Below, piece after piece: positions 20,128-27,911 of a stretch of 64,000 nucleotides of DNA. The DNA lies in assembly GCF_002245695.1 (NCBI RefSeq), contig NZ_NOII01000001.1, positions 496,001 through 560,000 on the forward strand, given 5' to 3'. The notes beneath the pieces are model-generated. The model searched no databases, had not been told where the DNA came from, and was given only the letters and a program-made list of their open reading frames with translations. The translations under genes were made by a program, and so were the position numbers. The DNA is from Fictibacillus aquaticus (lineage in GTDB: Bacteria > Bacillota > Bacilli > Bacillales > Fictibacillaceae). Within the stretch, counting starts at the first letter, position 1. Every line of letters starts with the position of its first letter.

Positions 20128-20916
20128 TTATAGAAAATGAAGCACATGAAGCAGGGGCATCACAAAAAGGACGCTGTCCAGTCTGTCCAGAATACCGCCG
20201 TGTCCCGGAAGGAGGTTTCCAGAATCTTTTACTCCATATACTCTTTTAAAGGCAGACTGTGCCAGATCACCAAGCTGTCCAAAAACACCGACAAACAGCG
20301 AGATCGCGATGGCAGTCAGCAGCGGGAACGAGACAAATCCAGTCAGCGAACAGACTGCCCCGACTGCAGCGCTCCATACAATGCCTCCAAGTGCACCTTC
20401 AATAGTCTTGTTAGGAGAAATGACTGGCCATAGTTTCCGCTTTCCTATCGCTTTTCCTGTAAAATACGCTCCGCTGTCGGCTGCCCAAATCATGAACAGG
20501 ATAAAGAAAACAATAGATAGACCATCCTCTAAAAATCTTGTTTCAATCAAATAATAGAATCCAAATCCGATATAGGCGCTGCCTAAAAATACAAATGCAA
20601 TATCATCGAAAGTCGTTTTGTTTTTGCTCACTACTGTTACGACCAGCAACAGAAGAACAGCAGCAACGAGCATATCTTGTTTCGTAAAAGGCACCAGCAT
20701 GTCCATCCATTCTTTTGGAAGGGCAAGACCCGCTGAGAGTATATAGCCTATTATGCTTAAACCGCTCGGGCGATGAAAACCTTTCATCTTCAGCAATTCG
20801 TACATCCCAATGAGCGTCAGCAAAATAACAAGCGCTGAAAACGGCCAGCTGCCATAAATGACAAGGCCTCCGAAAAGGATTGCAGCGATGATGCCTGTAA
20901 TAATTCTTTCTTTCAT
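20128..20916 (-). CDS. cdsA: Phosphatidate cytidylyltransferase
   Basis: Makes CDP-diacylglycerol, the precursor of phosphatidylglycerol and phosphatidylethanolamine. The 262-residue protein is a polytopic membrane protein with about seven to eight hydrophobic segments. The C-terminal family signature KDSGNLLPGHGGILDRLDS (about residues 229-247) holds the metal-binding aspartates. ATG with SD AAGGAGGACCT. Separated by 9 bases from uppS upstream. Confidence 0.96.
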   Translation of the reverse strand: MKERIITGIIAAILFGGLVIYGSWPFSALVILLTLIGMYELLKMKGFHRPSGLSIIGYILSAGLALPKEWMDMLVPFTKQDMLVAAVLLLLVVTVVSKNKTTFDDIAFVFLGSAYIGFGFYYLIETRFLEDGLSIVFFILFMIWAADSGAYFTGKAIGKRKLWPVISPNKTIEGALGGIVWSAAVGAVCSLTGFVSFPLLTAIAISLFVGVFGQLGDLAQSAFKRVYGVKDSGNLLPGHGGILDRLDSVLFVMPLLHVLHFL

Positions 20917-20925
20917 AGGTCCTCC

Positions 20926-21687
20926 TTATTTGACCCCGCCGTATCTGCGGCCTCTTCCCTGAAAACTGCTGACTGCTTCCGCCAGGTGCTCCTCAGAAAA
21001 GTCCGGCCACAGAATATCTGTAAACCAAAACTCAGTATAGGCGAGCTGCCAGAGCATAAAGTTGCTCAAGCGGACTTCTCCGCTCGTGCGGATCAATAGG
21101 TCTGGTTCTGGGAGGCCATATGTCATTAAATGCTGCTCGATAGAGTCATCCGTAATCTCTGAAGGCTTCAGCACTCCTTGCTCTACCTGCCTAGCTACTT
21201 GCCTTACAGCCTCGGTTATTTCATCCCTGCTTCCATAATTTAACGCAAAATTAAGAATGAGACCTGTGTTGACGCTCGTCTTCTCGATCGCTTCATCAAC
21301 CGCCTTTATAGTATGGACAGGCAGGTATTCCTTTTTTCCCATGATCTGCACTTTAACGTTCTCTTCTATCAGCTCAGGCAAGAAACTGCCTAAAAATTCA
21401 CCAGGAAGCTTCATCAAGAAATCTACTTCTTCACGCGGCCTTTTCCAGTTTTCGGTTGAGAACGCGTAAAGTGTCAACGCTTTAATACCTAGACGGCTGG
21501 CTTCTTTTACAATTTTTTTGACCGTTTTCATCCCCTCATGATGACCGGCAATACGGGGAAGTCCCCTTTTCCTCGCCCATCTTCCATTCCCATCCATAAT
21601 TATAGCCAAATGAACAGGAATTTCTCCATCAATGGTAAGAGGAGTTTCTGAAGAGTTCTTTTTCCAGAAAGCAATTCGTTCAAGCAT
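20926..21687 (-). CDS. uppS: Undecaprenyl diphosphate synthase (cis-prenyltransferase)
   Basis: Adds eight cis isoprene units to farnesyl diphosphate to make the lipid carrier of cell wall synthesis. The P-loop-like region IMDGNGRWA (about 29-37) with the catalytic Asp, the STENWKRP block (about 77-84) and the C-terminal RTSGEVRLSNFMLWQLAYTE region are all present. The frame continues upstream to 21729, but ATG 21687 has SD GGAGG (21695-21699) at 7 bases and gives 253 residues, near the family length. The frr terminator lies upstream; no clear promoter is visible, so read-through may supply transcription. Confidence 0.96.
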   Translation of the reverse strand: MLERIAFWKKNSSETPLTIDGEIPVHLAIIMDGNGRWARKRGLPRIAGHHEGMKTVKKIVKEASRLGIKALTLYAFSTENWKRPREEVDFLMKLPGEFLGSFLPELIEENVKVQIMGKKEYLPVHTIKAVDEAIEKTSVNTGLILNFALNYGSRDEITEAVRQVARQVEQGVLKPSEITDDSIEQHLMTYGLPEPDLLIRTSGEVRLSNFMLWQLAYTEFWFTDILWPDFSEEHLAEAVSSFQGRGRRYGGVK

Positions 21688-21712
21688 CCAAAAGCCTCCA
21701 TCATCAGACATG

Positions 21713-21743
21713 CAGGAACTGAACAGCAAAGCTGCTTCAGTCC
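21713..21743 (-). repeat. Hairpin in the uppS leader
   Basis: On the minus strand CTGAA-G-CAGC-TTT-GCTG-TTCAG forms nine pairs with one bulged G, extendable by GGA/TTCC. It lies between the frr terminator and the uppS ribosome binding site and has no T run. Confidence 0.4.
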
Positions 21744-21749
21744 TTGTAA

Positions 21750-21781
21750 CAAAAAAACCCCCATTACAGAGGGTTTTTTTA
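21750..21781 (-). terminator. frr intrinsic terminator
   Basis: On the minus strand AAAAAAACCCTC-loop-GGGGGTTTTTTTG: an A7/T7-flanked short GC stem. It lies about 22 bases beyond the frr stop codon and could work in both directions. Confidence 0.82.
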
Positions 21782-21803
21782 TTTCATTGTACAGTGAATA
21801 TCG

Positions 21804-22361
21804 TTACACTTCCATGATTTCTTTTTCTTTATTTGCCATGACTGCATCAGCTTCAGATGTATACTTATCTGTAAGCTTCTGAACATCGTCATTATTGCGG
21901 CGCAGCTCATCTTCTGTGATTTCGCCTTCTTTTTCTAGCTTCTTCAAGTCTTCGTTAGCGTCACGGCGAATATTACGCAATGCTACTTTAGCATCTTCTG
22001 CATATTTCTTCACTAGCTTCGCAAGCTCTTTACGGCGCTCTTCTGTTAACGGTGGGATCGTAATGCGGATTACTGATCCGTCGTTTGAAGGAGTAAGACC
22101 AAGATCAGACTTTTGAATCGCTTTTTCAATGTCCGCGATTGCCGTTTTGTCATATGGCTGGATGACCAATAGACGTGCTTCCGGCACTGTTACACCAGCA
22201 AGCTGGTTAATCGGTGTTGCTGCACCGTAATAATCAACTTGAATACGGTCTAAAAGTGATGGATTAGCACGGCCGGCACGGATAGATCCTAGTTCACGCT
22301 GAAATGCTGCGATTGCTTTTTTCATTTTTTCTTCTGCTTGAGTTAAAACTTGTTTAGCCAT
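21804..22361 (-). CDS. frr: Ribosome recycling factor
   Basis: Splits post-termination ribosomes together with EF-G. The two-domain protein (three-helix bundle plus a beta/alpha head, inserted about residues 30-105) is complete at 185 residues, the same as B. subtilis. Diagnostic segments: [14 protein letters not shown] near residue 25 and the C-terminal helix pair with [16 protein letters not shown]. The ATG at 22361 overlaps the pyrH stop by one base (TAATG) and has SD AAGGGGGAG inside pyrH, so translation is probably coupled. A longer in-frame reading to 22472 only overlaps pyrH. Confidence 0.97.
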   Translation of the reverse strand: MAKQVLTQAEEKMKKAIAAFQRELGSIRAGRANPSLLDRIQVDYYGAATPINQLAGVTVPEARLLVIQPYDKTAIADIEKAIQKSDLGLTPSNDGSVIRITIPPLTEERRKELAKLVKKYAEDAKVALRNIRRDANEDLKKLEKEGEITEDELRRNNDDVQKLTDKYTSEADAVMANKEKEIMEV

Positions 22362-23086
22362 TAATTTCTCCCCCTTATCACAGTTCCGATTTCTTCGCCA
22401 AGAATGGCTCGTTTGATGTTGCCTTCCTCCATAATCGAGAATACTACGAGAGGAATATCGTTGTCCATGCAAAGTGATGAAGCTGTTGTATCCATTACAG
22501 CCAATCCTTCCTTGAGGATATCGAGATAAGATAGGCTGGAATATTTGACAGCGTTTTGATCAAGCTTTGGATCAGCGGAGTATACTCCGTCCACATTATT
22601 CTTAGCCATCAGAATAACTTCAGCTTCAATCTCAGCCGCTCTAAGAGCCGCTGTAGTATCTGTTGAAAAGTACGGGTTACCTGTACCGGCTGCAAAAATA
22701 ACCACACGTTTCTTTTCAAGGTGACGTATTGCCTTTCTGCGGATATAAGGCTCTGCAACCTGGCGCATTTCTATAGAAGTTTGCACTCTAGTTTGAACCC
22801 CGATGTTCTCTAAGCTGTCCTGCAGCGCAAGCGAGTTCATGACAGTCGCAAGCATACCCATATAATCAGCGGAAGCACGGTCCATTCCCATTTCGCTGCC
22901 TGTTTTGCCGCGCCAGAGATTTCCCCCGCCAACGACAACAGCCACTTCTACTCCAAGCTCCACAATTTCTTTAACCTGGTTTGCTACTGACTGTACTACA
23001 ACTGGGTCAATGCCAGTAGGCTGACCGCCTGCTAACGCTTCTCCGCTTAATTTTAACACTACGCGCTGATACTTCGAATTACTCAT
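22361..23086 (-). CDS. pyrH: UMP kinase
   Basis: Phosphorylates UMP to UDP; hexameric amino acid kinase fold, activated by GTP and inhibited by UTP. The N-terminal [10 protein letters not shown] and the nucleotide block [11 protein letters not shown] (about 52-62) are present, as are [16 protein letters not shown] and the ATP-binding [17 protein letters not shown]. The start at ATG 23086 is preceded by SD GGAGGG (23091-23096); the longer frame to 23101 is unlikely. 241 residues is normal. It lies between tsf and frr as in nearly all bacteria. Confidence 0.97.
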   Translation of the reverse strand: MSNSKYQRVVLKLSGEALAGGQPTGIDPVVVQSVANQVKEIVELGVEVAVVVGGGNLWRGKTGSEMGMDRASADYMGMLATVMNSLALQDSLENIGVQTRVQTSIEMRQVAEPYIRRKAIRHLEKKRVVIFAAGTGNPYFSTDTTAALRAAEIEAEVILMAKNNVDGVYSADPKLDQNAVKYSSLSYLDILKEGLAVMDTTASSLCMDNDIPLVVFSIMEEGNIKRAILGEEIGTVIRGRN

Positions 23087-23120
23087 AAGTCCCTCCATCA
23101 CCTTGAAATTTCGCTCACTT

Positions 23121-23149
23121 TAAAAAAGAGGGAACACATTGTGCCCCCT
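23121..23149 (-). terminator. tsf intrinsic terminator
   Basis: On the minus strand AGGGGGCAC-n3-GTGTTCCCT followed by CTTTTTTA: nine pairs, two of them G-U. No promoter is obvious between it and pyrH, so it may be leaky. Confidence 0.75.
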
Positions 23150-23179
23150 TCTTTTATAGTTTCTAGTTACTTTTTCTGG

Positions 23180-24058
23180 TTACTTTTTAACTTGAGACAT
23201 AACTTCTTCAGCGAAGTTGTCTTCACGCTTTTCCATGCCTTCTCCAACTTCGTAACGAACGAAGGAAGCAACTGTTGCGCCTTTAGAAGCCGCATACTTT
23301 CCAACTTTCTGATCTGGGTCTTTAACGAAAGATTGGTCGTTCAAGCAAATATCTTCGAAGTACTTGCTGAGGCGTCCTTCTACCATCTTAGCTACGATGT
23401 TTTCAGGCTTGCCTTCGTTAAGCGCCTGCTGCGTAAGAACTTCACGCTCACGCGCCACTTCTTCTTCTCCAACTTGGTCGCGGGAGATGTATTTAGGGTT
23501 AACTGCTGCAACGTGCATCGCGATATCTTTCGCTGCTGCCTCATCAGTAGTTCCTTCAAGAACAGTCAAAACGCCGATGCGTCCGCCCATGTGAAGGTAC
23601 GATCCAAATGCTGCGTTGTCGCCTTTTTCAACGATCTGGAAACGGCGAAGAGAGATTTTTTCTCCGATTGTAGCGATCGCAGAGTTAATGTACTCTTCTA
23701 CAGAAGTGCCGTTAAGGTCAGAAGCAAGAGCTTCTTCAACACTTGCAGGGTTTGTAGCAAGAAGGTGCTTTTCAAGAGTTGCGATTACTTCTTTGAACTT
23801 GTCGTTTTTAGCAACAAAGTCTGTTTCTGAGTTTACTTCTAGAATTACTGCTTTGTTTCCTTCTACAAGAACAGAAGTCAAACCTTCTGCAGCGATGCGG
23901 TCTGCTTTTTTCGCAGCTTTTGCGATGCCTTTTTCACGAAGATAGTCAATCGCTTTTTCCATGTCACCGTTTGTTTCTGTTAATGCTTTTTTGCAGTCCA
24001 TCATTCCTGCGCCTGTTTTTTCACGTAGTTCTTTTACCATTTGTGCTGTTACAGCCAT
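23180..24058 (-). CDS. tsf: Elongation factor Ts
   Basis: Nucleotide exchange factor for EF-Tu. The UBA-like N-terminal domain with the EF-Ts signature [16 protein letters not shown] (residues 10-25) is followed by the core domain containing the TDFVAKND motif (about 79-86), whose Asp-Phe pair intrudes into EF-Tu, and a C-terminal dimerisation region. 292 residues against 293 in B. subtilis. ATG start with SD AAGGAGGAATAT. It is downstream of rpsB with a strong attenuator-like terminator between the two. Confidence 0.98.
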   Translation of the reverse strand: MAVTAQMVKELREKTGAGMMDCKKALTETNGDMEKAIDYLREKGIAKAAKKADRIAAEGLTSVLVEGNKAVILEVNSETDFVAKNDKFKEVIATLEKHLLATNPASVEEALASDLNGTSVEEYINSAIATIGEKISLRRFQIVEKGDNAAFGSYLHMGGRIGVLTVLEGTTDEAAAKDIAMHVAAVNPKYISRDQVGEEEVAREREVLTQQALNEGKPENIVAKMVEGRLSKYFEDICLNDQSFVKDPDQKVGKYAASKGATVASFVRYEVGEGMEKREDNFAEEVMSQVKK

Positions 24059-24091
24059 GATAATATTCCTCCTTAGTTTTTATGTAGAAAG

Positions 24092-24109
24092 CAGGCTTTT
24101 AATAGCCTG
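24092..24109 (-). repeat. Small hairpin in the tsf leader
   Basis: CAGGCT-n6-AGCCTG, a perfect six-base inverted repeat between the rpsB terminator and tsf. It might be a second, weaker structure influencing tsf expression. Confidence 0.45.
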
Positions 24110-24129
24110 TCCCGTTTCACACTTCTCTT

Positions 24130-24169
24130 GAAAAAAAGGGGATAAAGGGCAGCCCCCTCTATCACCCTT
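24130..24169 (-). terminator. Terminator or attenuator between rpsB and tsf
   Basis: On the minus strand a 14-pair stem (AAGGG-T-GATAGAGGG pairing with CCCTTTATCCCCTT, one bulged T and one G-U pair) followed by T7. Since tsf has no visible promoter, this probably lets part of the transcripts through. Confidence 0.85.
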
Positions 24170-24186
24170 TTAGTTATTTCCAATTA

Positions 24187-24912
24187 TTATGCAGATGTTT
24201 CTTCAGTCTGCTCTTCTGCTGCTTCTTCTCCGCCTTGGTTAGCTTCGATTACAGCATCAGCCATTTTTCCAGTAAGAAGCTTAACTGCACGGATCGCATC
24301 GTCATTACCAGGGATCACGTAGTCAACTTCATCCGGATCGCAGTTTGTATCTACAATCGCAATGATTGGAATGTTAAGCTTACGGGCTTCAGCAATCGCA
24401 ATACGTTCTTTGCGCGGATCAACAACGAATAAAGCGTCAGGAAGCTTCTCCATGTCCTTGATTCCGCCTAGGAACTTCTCAAGACGATCCATTTCTTTTT
24501 TAAGAATGATTACTTCTTTCTTTGGAAGAACATCAAATGTTCCGTCTTCCTGCATTTTTTCAAGCTGCTTAAGACGGCTGATACGCTTACGGATTGTTCC
24601 GAAGTTTGTAAGAGTTCCGCCCAACCAGCGCTGGTTGATGAAGTACATTCCAGAACGCTCAGCTTCTTCTTTAACAGAATCCTGCGCCTGTTTTTTTGTT
24701 CCAACGAAAAGGATTTTCCCTCCGTCAGCCGCGATGTTTTTCATCACGTTGTAGCACTCTTCAACCTTTTTAACTGTCTTTTGAAGGTCGATGATGTAAA
24801 TGCCGTTACGCTCTGTGAAGATGTAACGTGACATTTTTGGGTTCCAGCGGCGCGTCTGGTGGCCGAAGTGTACCCCTGCTTCTAATAACTGTTTCATTGA
24901 AATTACTGCCAT
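24187..24912 (-). CDS. rpsB: 30S ribosomal protein S2
   Basis: A peripheral protein of the small subunit, joining late in assembly and needed for S1-like functions and initiation. The sequence opens with [19 protein letters not shown] and includes [25 protein letters not shown] and [21 protein letters not shown], all typical. 241 residues, ending in an acidic tail ([13 protein letters not shown]). The ATG at 24912 has SD AGGAGGTG; a longer open frame to 24987 runs through the leader. It starts a transcription unit directly downstream of the fla/che operon. Confidence 0.98.
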   Translation of the reverse strand: MAVISMKQLLEAGVHFGHQTRRWNPKMSRYIFTERNGIYIIDLQKTVKKVEECYNVMKNIAADGGKILFVGTKKQAQDSVKEEAERSGMYFINQRWLGGTLTNFGTIRKRISRLKQLEKMQEDGTFDVLPKKEVIILKKEMDRLEKFLGGIKDMEKLPDALFVVDPRKERIAIAEARKLNIPIIAIVDTNCDPDEVDYVIPGNDDAIRAVKLLTGKMADAVIEANQGGEEAAEEQTEETSA

Positions 24913-25030
24913 AATGGCACCTCCTGATGGTTTTTTTCCTCCGCCCGCTTCTTCTTTAAACGAAAACTGGACAAAAGCCAGCACCATTCGTCTAAATCCG
25001 CTAAGGCGTGTGTGATTAACACCGTCAATT

Positions 25031-25060
25031 AATATATCATAAATAAAGATAACCCCGCAA
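25031..25060 (-). promoter_or_regulatory. Putative sigma-A promoter of rpsB
   Basis: TTGCGG (25055-25060), 18-base spacer, TATATT (25031-25036) with a TGA extension. The -35 hexamer is inside the 3' arm of the swrB terminator stem. The predicted leader of about 110 bases is long enough for ribosomal protein autoregulation. Confidence 0.6.
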
Positions 25061-25076
25061 GCAATTTTGCAGGGTT
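25041..25076 (-). terminator. Terminator of the fla/che operon (after swrB)
   Basis: On the minus strand AACCCTGCAA-n6-TTGCGGGGTT then ATCTTTATTT: ten pairs with one G-U. The 5' arm overlaps the swrB stop codon. Confidence 0.82.
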
Positions 25077-25488
25077 ACCGATAAAATTTTAATAAAAGGT
25101 CGACTTCGCCTTTGCCTTTATTCATCACTTTTGCAATTTCGGTTGAATCGAGCCCTTCATTTGCCAGCTGGATAATTCTTTCTTGATCTGCTGACAGACT
25201 GCCATCTGGGAAATTATCGGAAATCCTTATTTCTTCCTCTTCATTATAATAGGTTTCAGGAATATCCTCGGATGAAGGTTGTCTGTCATTGTTCATCTTG
25301 CTTATACTTTCAAGGATTTTCTCATTCTCTACCATCATATCTGCAGAAAAAGATGCTAGGGTTTCTTCAATATCTTCCGTCATCCGGCTGAGCTGTTTAC
25401 GTGACTCTGCCCTTTCATTTCGGAGCTGAAAAATGAAGTATAAGGAAATAACATGCAGTAAAAAACTTAATGCCATTAGTCCTGTCAT
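25075..25488 (-). CDS. swrB: SwrB-like swarming motility protein
   Basis: A 137-residue protein with a single N-terminal membrane helix (residues 3-22), a coiled-coil segment (about 24-70) and a C-terminal domain ending in NEGLDSTEIAKVMNKGKGEVDLLLKFY, which is the conserved end of SwrB. In B. subtilis SwrB promotes activation of the flagellar type III export apparatus and so raises sigma-D activity and swarming. It is shorter than the 167-residue B. subtilis protein, mainly in the acidic linker. Last gene of the fla/che operon; the terminator overlaps its stop codon. Confidence 0.85.
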   Translation of the reverse strand: MTGLMALSFLLHVISLYFIFQLRNERAESRKQLSRMTEDIEETLASFSADMMVENEKILESISKMNNDRQPSSEDIPETYYNEEEEIRISDNFPDGSLSADQERIIQLANEGLDSTEIAKVMNKGKGEVDLLLKFYR

Positions 25489-25510
25489 TGCTACACACCT
25501 GTCTCTGTCA

Positions 25511-26275
25511 TTATAAGTATTTCTTCAGCACTTGCCGGATACGGAACAAGGACTTGGAGTGGATCTGAGATATTCTTGAAGTTGATAGCCCAAGCACCTG
25601 TCCGATCTCTGTAAGTGTCAGCTCTTCGTAATAAAAAAGACTCACTACGAGCTGCTCTTTCTCAGGAAGCTGTCCGATTACAAGAGCCAGTTCACTGTGC
25701 AGTTCGTCCCGCAGCAGCTGATTTTCAGGGGTTACCGCTTTTTTATCTTCTATTGAATAACTGACTTTTTCACGGCTTTCACTGTCGCGGTTTTCTTCAT
25801 CGATCGATAATATATTGGCAAAAAAGCTTTCAGAAAGAACCGATGTTACTTCATTCTCTGAAAAACCGGTCTCATCCGCCACTTCCTGAGGTGTCACACT
25901 TCTTAAGTTCATCTGTTCGAGTTTCTCGATAGCAGCTTCGACTTTTTTGGTTTTTTCACGAAGCGATCTAGGAAGCCAATCTTCCCTTCTCAAGCCATCA
26001 AGTATCGCCCCCCTCACACGGAAAGAAGCATACGTATCAAACTTTAGATCACGCTCCGGCTCAAACTTTTCTAGTGCGTCATACAACCCGAGCATCCCCA
26101 GTGAACGAAGTTCATCTTTGTTGACACTTTTGGGCAGACCGACCGAAATGCGCTGTACATGATAATTCACAAGCGGAAGATAAGCACGGAGCAGCTCGTC
26201 ACCAGCATCTTTATCCCGGCTGCTGTTCCATTTTTTCCAGCATGTCTGTTCTGCAGTATATGACGGTTCTGACAT
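25511..26275 (-). CDS. sigD: RNA polymerase sigma factor SigD (sigma-28 type)
   Basis: Directs transcription of flagellin, motility, chemotaxis receptor and autolysin genes. 254 residues, the same as B. subtilis SigD. Region 2 is visible as YLPLVNYHVQRISVGLP...GLYDALEKFEPERDLKFDTYASFRVRGAILDGLR (two parts around 28-95), region 3 in the middle, and region 4.2 as LTLTEIGQVLGLSTSRISQIHSKSLFRIR near 215-243. Its position near the far end of a 26-kb operon matters in B. subtilis, where distance from the promoter makes SigD level variable between cells. ATG with SD AGGAGGTTGGAAG-like sequence. Confidence 0.98.
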   Translation of the reverse strand: MSEPSYTAEQTCWKKWNSSRDKDAGDELLRAYLPLVNYHVQRISVGLPKSVNKDELRSLGMLGLYDALEKFEPERDLKFDTYASFRVRGAILDGLRREDWLPRSLREKTKKVEAAIEKLEQMNLRSVTPQEVADETGFSENEVTSVLSESFFANILSIDEENRDSESREKVSYSIEDKKAVTPENQLLRDELHSELALVIGQLPEKEQLVVSLFYYEELTLTEIGQVLGLSTSRISQIHSKSLFRIRQVLKKYL

Positions 26276-26314
26276 GATACTTCCAACCTCCTTCTTTGAG
26301 TTTGATTGCTCCTG

Positions 26315-26797
26315 CTAGATAATGTTTATTCCAGAGCTCGCCGTTTTAACGTGAAGCTCGCCATTTTCAGGGTTAAACTCAATCGTTCTGCCGTATGAAC
26401 CGCCAGTGTCTTCTGACTGCACATTGATTTTAAGCGTTTTAAGCTCTAGCTTTACTGCCTCCACGTTTCTTGGGCCGATCCGCATAAAATCGCCCCCTCC
26501 TGAGAACTGAAACATTTGAGCACCGCCTGCCAGCTTAGCTTTTAATGACCTTGCGCCTTCTGATACAAGCATTTTATACAAAAGCCTTACTCCTGTGTCA
26601 GCGAACTTTCCTTCATTAAATTCCCCGTTTTTTGCGATAGAGGAATCCGGCAGCATAATATGAACCATACCGCCGATTTTTCTAGTTTCATCGAACAAGA
26701 CGACACCAACGCATGAGCCAAGGCCAGCCGTCCTGATCTTTTGGGGGACACGAACTGTTCCAATTCCCGCGATGCCTATTTTTTTGACTTCACTCAT
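26315..26797 (-). CDS. cheD: Chemoreceptor glutamine deamidase CheD
   Basis: Deamidates glutamines on methyl-accepting chemotaxis proteins and, in Bacillus, binds and stimulates CheC. The catalytic cysteine is in GLGSCVGVVLFDE (about residue 29), the histidine in GGMVHIMLP (about 47) and the threonine in KFADTGVRLL (about 68), the full triad. The 160-residue length is usual. It overlaps cheC by 8 bases, which suits two proteins that act as a complex. Confidence 0.96.
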   Translation of the reverse strand: MSEVKKIGIAGIGTVRVPQKIRTAGLGSCVGVVLFDETRKIGGMVHIMLPDSSIAKNGEFNEGKFADTGVRLLYKMLVSEGARSLKAKLAGGAQMFQFSGGGDFMRIGPRNVEAVKLELKTLKINVQSEDTGGSYGRTIEFNPENGELHVKTASSGINII

Positions 26798-27428
26798 CGA
26801 GAGGGACTCCTAATGCATTGAATATTTTCCGGTACGAATCGGGATCTGGCAGAAGAAAAAAGTGCCCTTTTAACGATTCGCCATTCTGATCGTTCATCCC
26901 GGTAAAAGCTGTTTCAATTACAATCGCATAATCACTCACCGCCGAGATCTCCATCAGACCCCAGCTAAGCACCGCTCCAGCCATATCGACTGTTGTAGCT
27001 GGAACAGAAGGATGCAGCTTCAATCCAGTAAAATCTGAAAGCGAAGATAAATAGGATCCCGACAAAATGTTGCCTGTTTCCTGCAGTGCGGAAAATGCCA
27101 TCTCAGAAAACTCTTTCCAATCTTCTGTATGTTCTCCTGTCAGCTGTCCTATAAGGTGAGACGCCTGAAGAGAAGGCATCATGAAAAACATGCAGCCAGG
27201 CGCCTCGCCGTTCACCCTAAAAAAAACAGATGCAACTATCGTTTCAGATCCCCCGATCAGTTCTGTTATCTCATGAAACGAAACAACCTTTACAGAAGGA
27301 ACCTTCATGTCAACACCCTTGTTCAAGAGTGAAGATAGTGCCGTAGCAGCGTGTCCTGCTCCAATGTTCCCGATTTCTTTTAAGATATCAAGATGAAAGG
27401 GGGTAATGTTTCCGAACGGTCCTATCAT
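26790..27428 (-). CDS. cheC: CheY-P phosphatase CheC
   Basis: Removes phosphate from CheY-P and takes part in adaptation with CheD. The 212 residues have the two pseudo-repeated active-site helices of the CheC/FliY family: DILKEIGNIGAGHAATALS (residues 14-32) and MAFSALQETGNILSGSYL (about 108-125), each with the E-x-x-N pair. No FliN-like C-terminal domain, as expected for CheC. Its ATG overlaps the cheW stop by one base (TAATG). Confidence 0.95.
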   Translation of the reverse strand: MIGPFGNITPFHLDILKEIGNIGAGHAATALSSLLNKGVDMKVPSVKVVSFHEITELIGGSETIVASVFFRVNGEAPGCMFFMMPSLQASHLIGQLTGEHTEDWKEFSEMAFSALQETGNILSGSYLSSLSDFTGLKLHPSVPATTVDMAGAVLSWGLMEISAVSDYAIVIETAFTGMNDQNGESLKGHFFLLPDPDSYRKIFNALGVPLDE

Positions 27429-27898
27429 TACTTTTCCGTTGCCCTCAATTCATCAGGATTAAGAACTTTGTCTAAATTTAATAAAATCAGTATTTTTCCG
27501 TTATGTTTAACCACGCCTTTAATGTATTCGGCACTGACATTCCCTTCTGCTTCAGGAGGAGCTTCTATCGAGTCAGCCAGAATATCGATGACGTCGTTCG
27601 CTTCATCAACAATCAGTCCCGCTTCTACATCATTAATTGCCGCAATGATAATTTTAGCTGTCTTCTCAGTTACTTCTGCATCGCTGCCAAATCGTTCGTT
27701 CAGATCTATTACAGGGGTGATCACTCCTCTTAAGTTGATCACTCCTTTTACAAATGAAGCAGTGCCAGGAACCCTTGTAACAGGCTGAATTCTTTCAATT
27801 GATTTTACTTGTGAAACATCTAAAGCAAATTCTTCTTCATTTAATTGAAAAACAATCAGCTGTTGAGACAATGCTGCTTCGGCAATTTCCGTCGTCAT
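27428..27898 (-). CDS. cheW: Chemotaxis coupling protein CheW
   Basis: Links chemoreceptors to the kinase CheA in the membrane-bound signalling array. 156 residues, a single CheW (SH3-like double barrel) domain with QLNEEEFALDVSQVKSIERI (residues 17-36), RVPGTASFVKGVINLRGVITPVIDL split across the interface region (about 41-65), and LNLDKVLNPDEL at the end. Stop and cheC start overlap (TAATG). Located directly after cheA. Confidence 0.97.
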   Translation of the reverse strand: MTTEIAEAALSQQLIVFQLNEEEFALDVSQVKSIERIQPVTRVPGTASFVKGVINLRGVITPVIDLNERFGSDAEVTEKTAKIIIAAINDVEAGLIVDEANDVIDILADSIEAPPEAEGNVSAEYIKGVVKHNGKILILLNLDKVLNPDELRATEK

Positions 27899-27911
27899 TT
27901 TTCTTCCTCCT

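Noticed and set aside
23141-23830. Plus-strand 229-codon frame opposite tsf
   Set aside because: Antisense of a highly conserved gene, Phe/Ser/Cys rich, no Shine-Dalgarno.
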